Below, one piece after another: positions 49,013 through 50,811 of a stretch of 50,811 bases of DNA (position 1 is the first letter of the stretch; the number at the start of each line of letters is the position of its first letter). The notes below the pieces were generated by a model. That model saw only the letters and a list, made by a program, of their open reading frames with translations. It made no database searches and had not been told where the DNA came from. The translations under genes and the position numbers were made by a program. This DNA is from CAYLPT01 sp964385645. GTDB taxonomy: Bacteria; Armatimonadota; Hebobacteria; Hebobacterales; Hebobacteraceae. The stretch spans positions 1 to 50,811 of the forward strand of contig CAYLPT010000095.1 of the NCBI GenBank assembly GCA_964385645.1, written 5' to 3'.

Positions 49013-49770
49013 ACGAGCGACAGCTCGCGCGGCTGCTGCGCGAGGTGCGCGCGGGCCGGCTGTCCGTGGCGGACGCGCTGGGGCGCCTGCGCGGGCTGCC
49101 CTTCGAGGATCTGGGCTTCGCGAAGGTGGACACCCACCGCGCGCTGCGCACCGGCTTTCCCGAGGTCGTCTTCGGTCAGGGCAAGACCCCGGAGCAGGTG
49201 GTGCACATCGCCCGCCGCATCGCCGAGCGGCACCGCGTGGCGCTGTGCACCCGCTGCACCGAGGAGATGAAGCAGGCCGCCGAGCAGGCCTTCGGCCAGG
49301 TGCAGTGGCACGAGACCGCCCGTATCATGGTGGTCGGGAAGCCTCCCCGTCCCTCGCCCCGCGCCCGCCCCGTTGCCGTGGTCAGCGCCGGCACCGCCGA
49401 CGCACCGGTCGCCGAGGAGGCGGCGGTGACGGCGGAGACGCTGGGGTGCCGGGTCGAGCGCATCTACGACGCTGGCGTCGCGGGCATCCACCGTCTCCTC
49501 GTGCACCGGCAGCGGCTGGACCAGGCGCGGGCGATTGTAGTCGTCGCGGGCATGGAGGGCGCGCTCGCCAGTGTGGTCGGCGGCCTGGTCACGGCGCCGG
49601 TCATCGCGGTGCCCACCTCAGTCGGCTATGGCGCCAGCTTCCAGGGCCTGGCCCCACTGCTGACCATGCTGAACTCGTGCGCGGCCGGGGTGGCGGTGGT
49701 GAACATTGACAACGGCTTCGGGGCCGGCTACTTCGCGGCCCTCATCGCGCGATGCCAGGGCCGGCGATGA
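49009..49770 (+). CDS. larB: Nickel-pincer nucleotide biosynthesis protein LarB
   Basis: A 253-residue LarB, which carboxylates and hydrolyses nicotinic acid adenine dinucleotide to start the nickel-pincer cofactor of lactate racemase. The C-terminal half is PurE-like, with VVSAGTADAPVAEEA, GMEGALASVVGGL and TSVGYGASFQGLAPLLTMLN. The N-terminal LRGLPFEDLGFAKVDTHRAL is specific for the LarB group. It begins at a GTG, overlapping the rpe stop as GTGA, and its stop overlaps the larC ATG as ATGA. No larA or larE is in the window; both may lie downstream. Confidence 0.95.
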   Translation: MNERQLARLLREVRAGRLSVADALGRLRGLPFEDLGFAKVDTHRALRTGFPEVVFGQGKTPEQVVHIARRIAERHRVALCTRCTEEMKQAAEQAFGQVQWHETARIMVVGKPPRPSPRARPVAVVSAGTADAPVAEEAAVTAETLGCRVERIYDAGVAGIHRLLVHRQRLDQARAIVVVAGMEGALASVVGGLVTAPVIAVPTSVGYGASFQGLAPLLTMLNSCAAGVAVVNIDNGFGAGYFAALIARCQGRR

Positions 49771-50811
49771 TCGCCTACCTGGACTGCTTCTCCGGGCTGA
49801 GCGGCGACATGCTGCTGGGCGCGCTGCTCGATGCCGGGCTGTCCCTCGACCAGCTGCGCGCCGACCTCGCCCGCCTGCCCCTGTCCGGCTACGAGCTTCA
49901 CGCTGAGCGGGCCACGCGGCGGGGCCTCGCGGGGACGCGCTTCCGGGTCGAGGTCCCGCCCTGTCACCACCATCGCGGCCTCGCCGACATCCTCGATATC
50001 ATCCACCGGGCCGGCCTGCCGGCTGAGGTGGCTGCGCCCGCGGAGGCGGCCTTCCGCCGGCTCGCGGAAGCCGAGGCGCGCGTCCACAACTGTCCCCTCG
50101 AGGAGGTGCACTTCCACGAGGTGGGCGCGGTGGACGCCATCGTGGACATCGTGGGCGCCTTCTGCGGGCTGCGCCGGCTCGGCATCACCCGGGTTCACTC
50201 CTCGCCGGTGCCCCTGGGCGGCGGCTGGGTGGAGACCAGCCACGGGCGACTCCCCGTCCCCGCCCCGGCCACCGCCGAGCTGCTCGTGGGCGTGCCCACC
50301 CTGGGCGGGCCGGTGGAGGCCGAACTCGTGACCCCGACCGGCGCCGCCATCCTCACCACCGCCTGCCGCTCCTTCGGGGCGATGCCGCCCATGATCGTTC
50401 GCGCCGTTGGCTGGGGCGCGGGCAGTCGGGAGCTGCCCCACCCCAACCTGCTGCGGGTGTTCGTGGGCGAGCCCGCCTCCGCCGTGCCCGAGCAGGCCCT
50501 CGTCGTCCTCGAGACCAACCTCGACGACATGAACCCGGAGCTCTTCGACCATGTCATGGACAGGCTTTTCGCCGCTGGCGCGCTGGACGTCTTCTACACC
50601 CCCATCGTGATGAAGAAGTCGCGGCCCGCGACACTGGTCTCGGTGCTCGCCGAGCCGGCCCTCGCGCAGGAGCTCTCGGAGGTCCTGTTCCGCGAGACGA
50701 CCACCCTTGGGGTGCGCCGCCACGAGGTCGCGCGCGCGTGCCTCGCCCGCGAGTGGAAAGAGGTCAAGACCGAATACGGGCCGGTGCGGGTGAAGGTGGG
50801 CAGACTAGGCG
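49767..50811 (+). CDS. larC: Nickel insertion protein LarC (3' end cut by window edge)
   Basis: The first 348 codons of larC. LDCFSGLSGDMLLGALLDAG (5-24) and HFHEVGAVDAIVDIVG (about 115-130) are family motifs. LarC is the CTP-dependent enzyme that inserts nickel into the pincer nucleotide. The frame runs without interruption through the NLDDMNPE segment, so the region that is split into larC1 and larC2 by a frameshift in Lactiplantibacillus plantarum is continuous here. The ATG overlaps the larB stop by 4 bases. The C-terminus is outside the window. Confidence 0.93.
   Translation, partial: MIAYLDCFSGLSGDMLLGALLDAGLSLDQLRADLARLPLSGYELHAERATRRGLAGTRFRVEVPPCHHHRGLADILDIIHRAGLPAEVAAPAEAAFRRLAEAEARVHNCPLEEVHFHEVGAVDAIVDIVGAFCGLRRLGITRVHSSPVPLGGGWVETSHGRLPVPAPATAELLVGVPTLGGPVEAELVTPTGAAILTTACRSFGAMPPMIVRAVGWGAGSRELPHPNLLRVFVGEPASAVPEQALVVLETNLDDMNPELFDHVMDRLFAAGALDVFYTPIVMKKSRPATLVSVLAEPALAQELSEVLFRETTTLGVRRHEVARACLAREWKEVKTEYGPVRVKVGRLG

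Noticed and set aside
1..50811. CRISPR arrays, tRNA or rRNA genes, insertion sequences, prophage or integron features
   Set aside because: No regularly spaced direct repeats, no cloverleaf-like segments in the gaps, and no transposase, integrase or phage proteins on either strand.

Overview
The window is about 50.8 kb of very GC-rich, gene-dense bacterial DNA. It holds 41 protein-coding loci. Two run off the window ends, one carries a frameshift, and one encodes only 54 residues. I saw no rRNA, tRNA, CRISPR array, transposase, integrase or phage gene. The gene mix suggests a diderm bacterium outside the Proteobacteria, and Armatimonadota or a neighbouring Terrabacteria lineage fits best. The signs are an MlaEFD set whose MlaD carries a barrel-like C-terminus, DXP-independent PdxST, and RtcB. 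Many sugar-acid genes of the Gfo/Idh/MocA, ThuA, UroD-like, sugar isomerase and GH172/DUF2961 kinds point the same way. The taxonomic guess is an inference from gene content only.

Layout, left to right. A truncated amino-acid permease (1-1190) is followed by an intergenic array of five hairpins. A minus-strand sugar-acid operon (1486-7635) has two tandem 399-residue Gfo/Idh/MocA oxidoreductases, a 2-hydroxyacid dehydrogenase and an 897-residue PreA-PreT-ferredoxin fusion. It is divergent from a KDG kinase and a KDPG-type aldolase (7804-9728). Next come a GNAT acetyltransferase and a zinc alcohol dehydrogenase, divergent from rtcB, then a sugar isomerase/epimerase. A long minus-strand run follows, in transcription order: pdxS, a 54-residue membrane protein, pdxT, mlaE, mlaF, mlaD, DUF362 (19625 down to 14141). 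Divergent from it, lysA is coupled to a DUF58 gene and a TgpA-like transglutaminase. A LysM/L,D-transpeptidase converges on these. Then come thuA-like, ftsK, a frameshifted sulfatase-fold gene, a probably leaderless membrane glycosyltransferase-like gene, a redoxin and a UroD-like gene.

The 34.4-37.6 kb block encodes an acyl-CoA dehydrogenase, EtfB and a ferredoxin-fused EtfA in the same order as the electron-bifurcating caffeyl-CoA reductase (CarCDE). It is followed by a radical SAM protein with a Tat/lipoprotein-like N-terminus, a GH172-family protein and a large sulfatase-fold lipoprotein. A minus-strand folE2, malate/lactate dehydrogenase and metallo-hydrolase set is joined by ATGA overlaps, with a coiled-coil zinc-ribbon gene upstream. 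The last operon (45962 to the end) couples a four-carbon sugar-acid kinase, PdxA, Rpe, LarB and LarC. Because PLP is already made by PdxST, this PdxA is most likely catabolic (D-threonate/D-erythronate type). Its linkage to nickel-pincer cofactor genes suggests a LarA-type epimerase acting on sugar acids, with its gene outside the window.

Sigma-70-like promoters are readable in several gaps as TTG-rich -35 boxes, spacers of 17-18 bases and TA-rich -10 boxes. Hairpins without T-tracts recur 3' of genes. Two dispersed palindrome families are visible in the gaps, and a third palindrome lies in frame inside a coding sequence.
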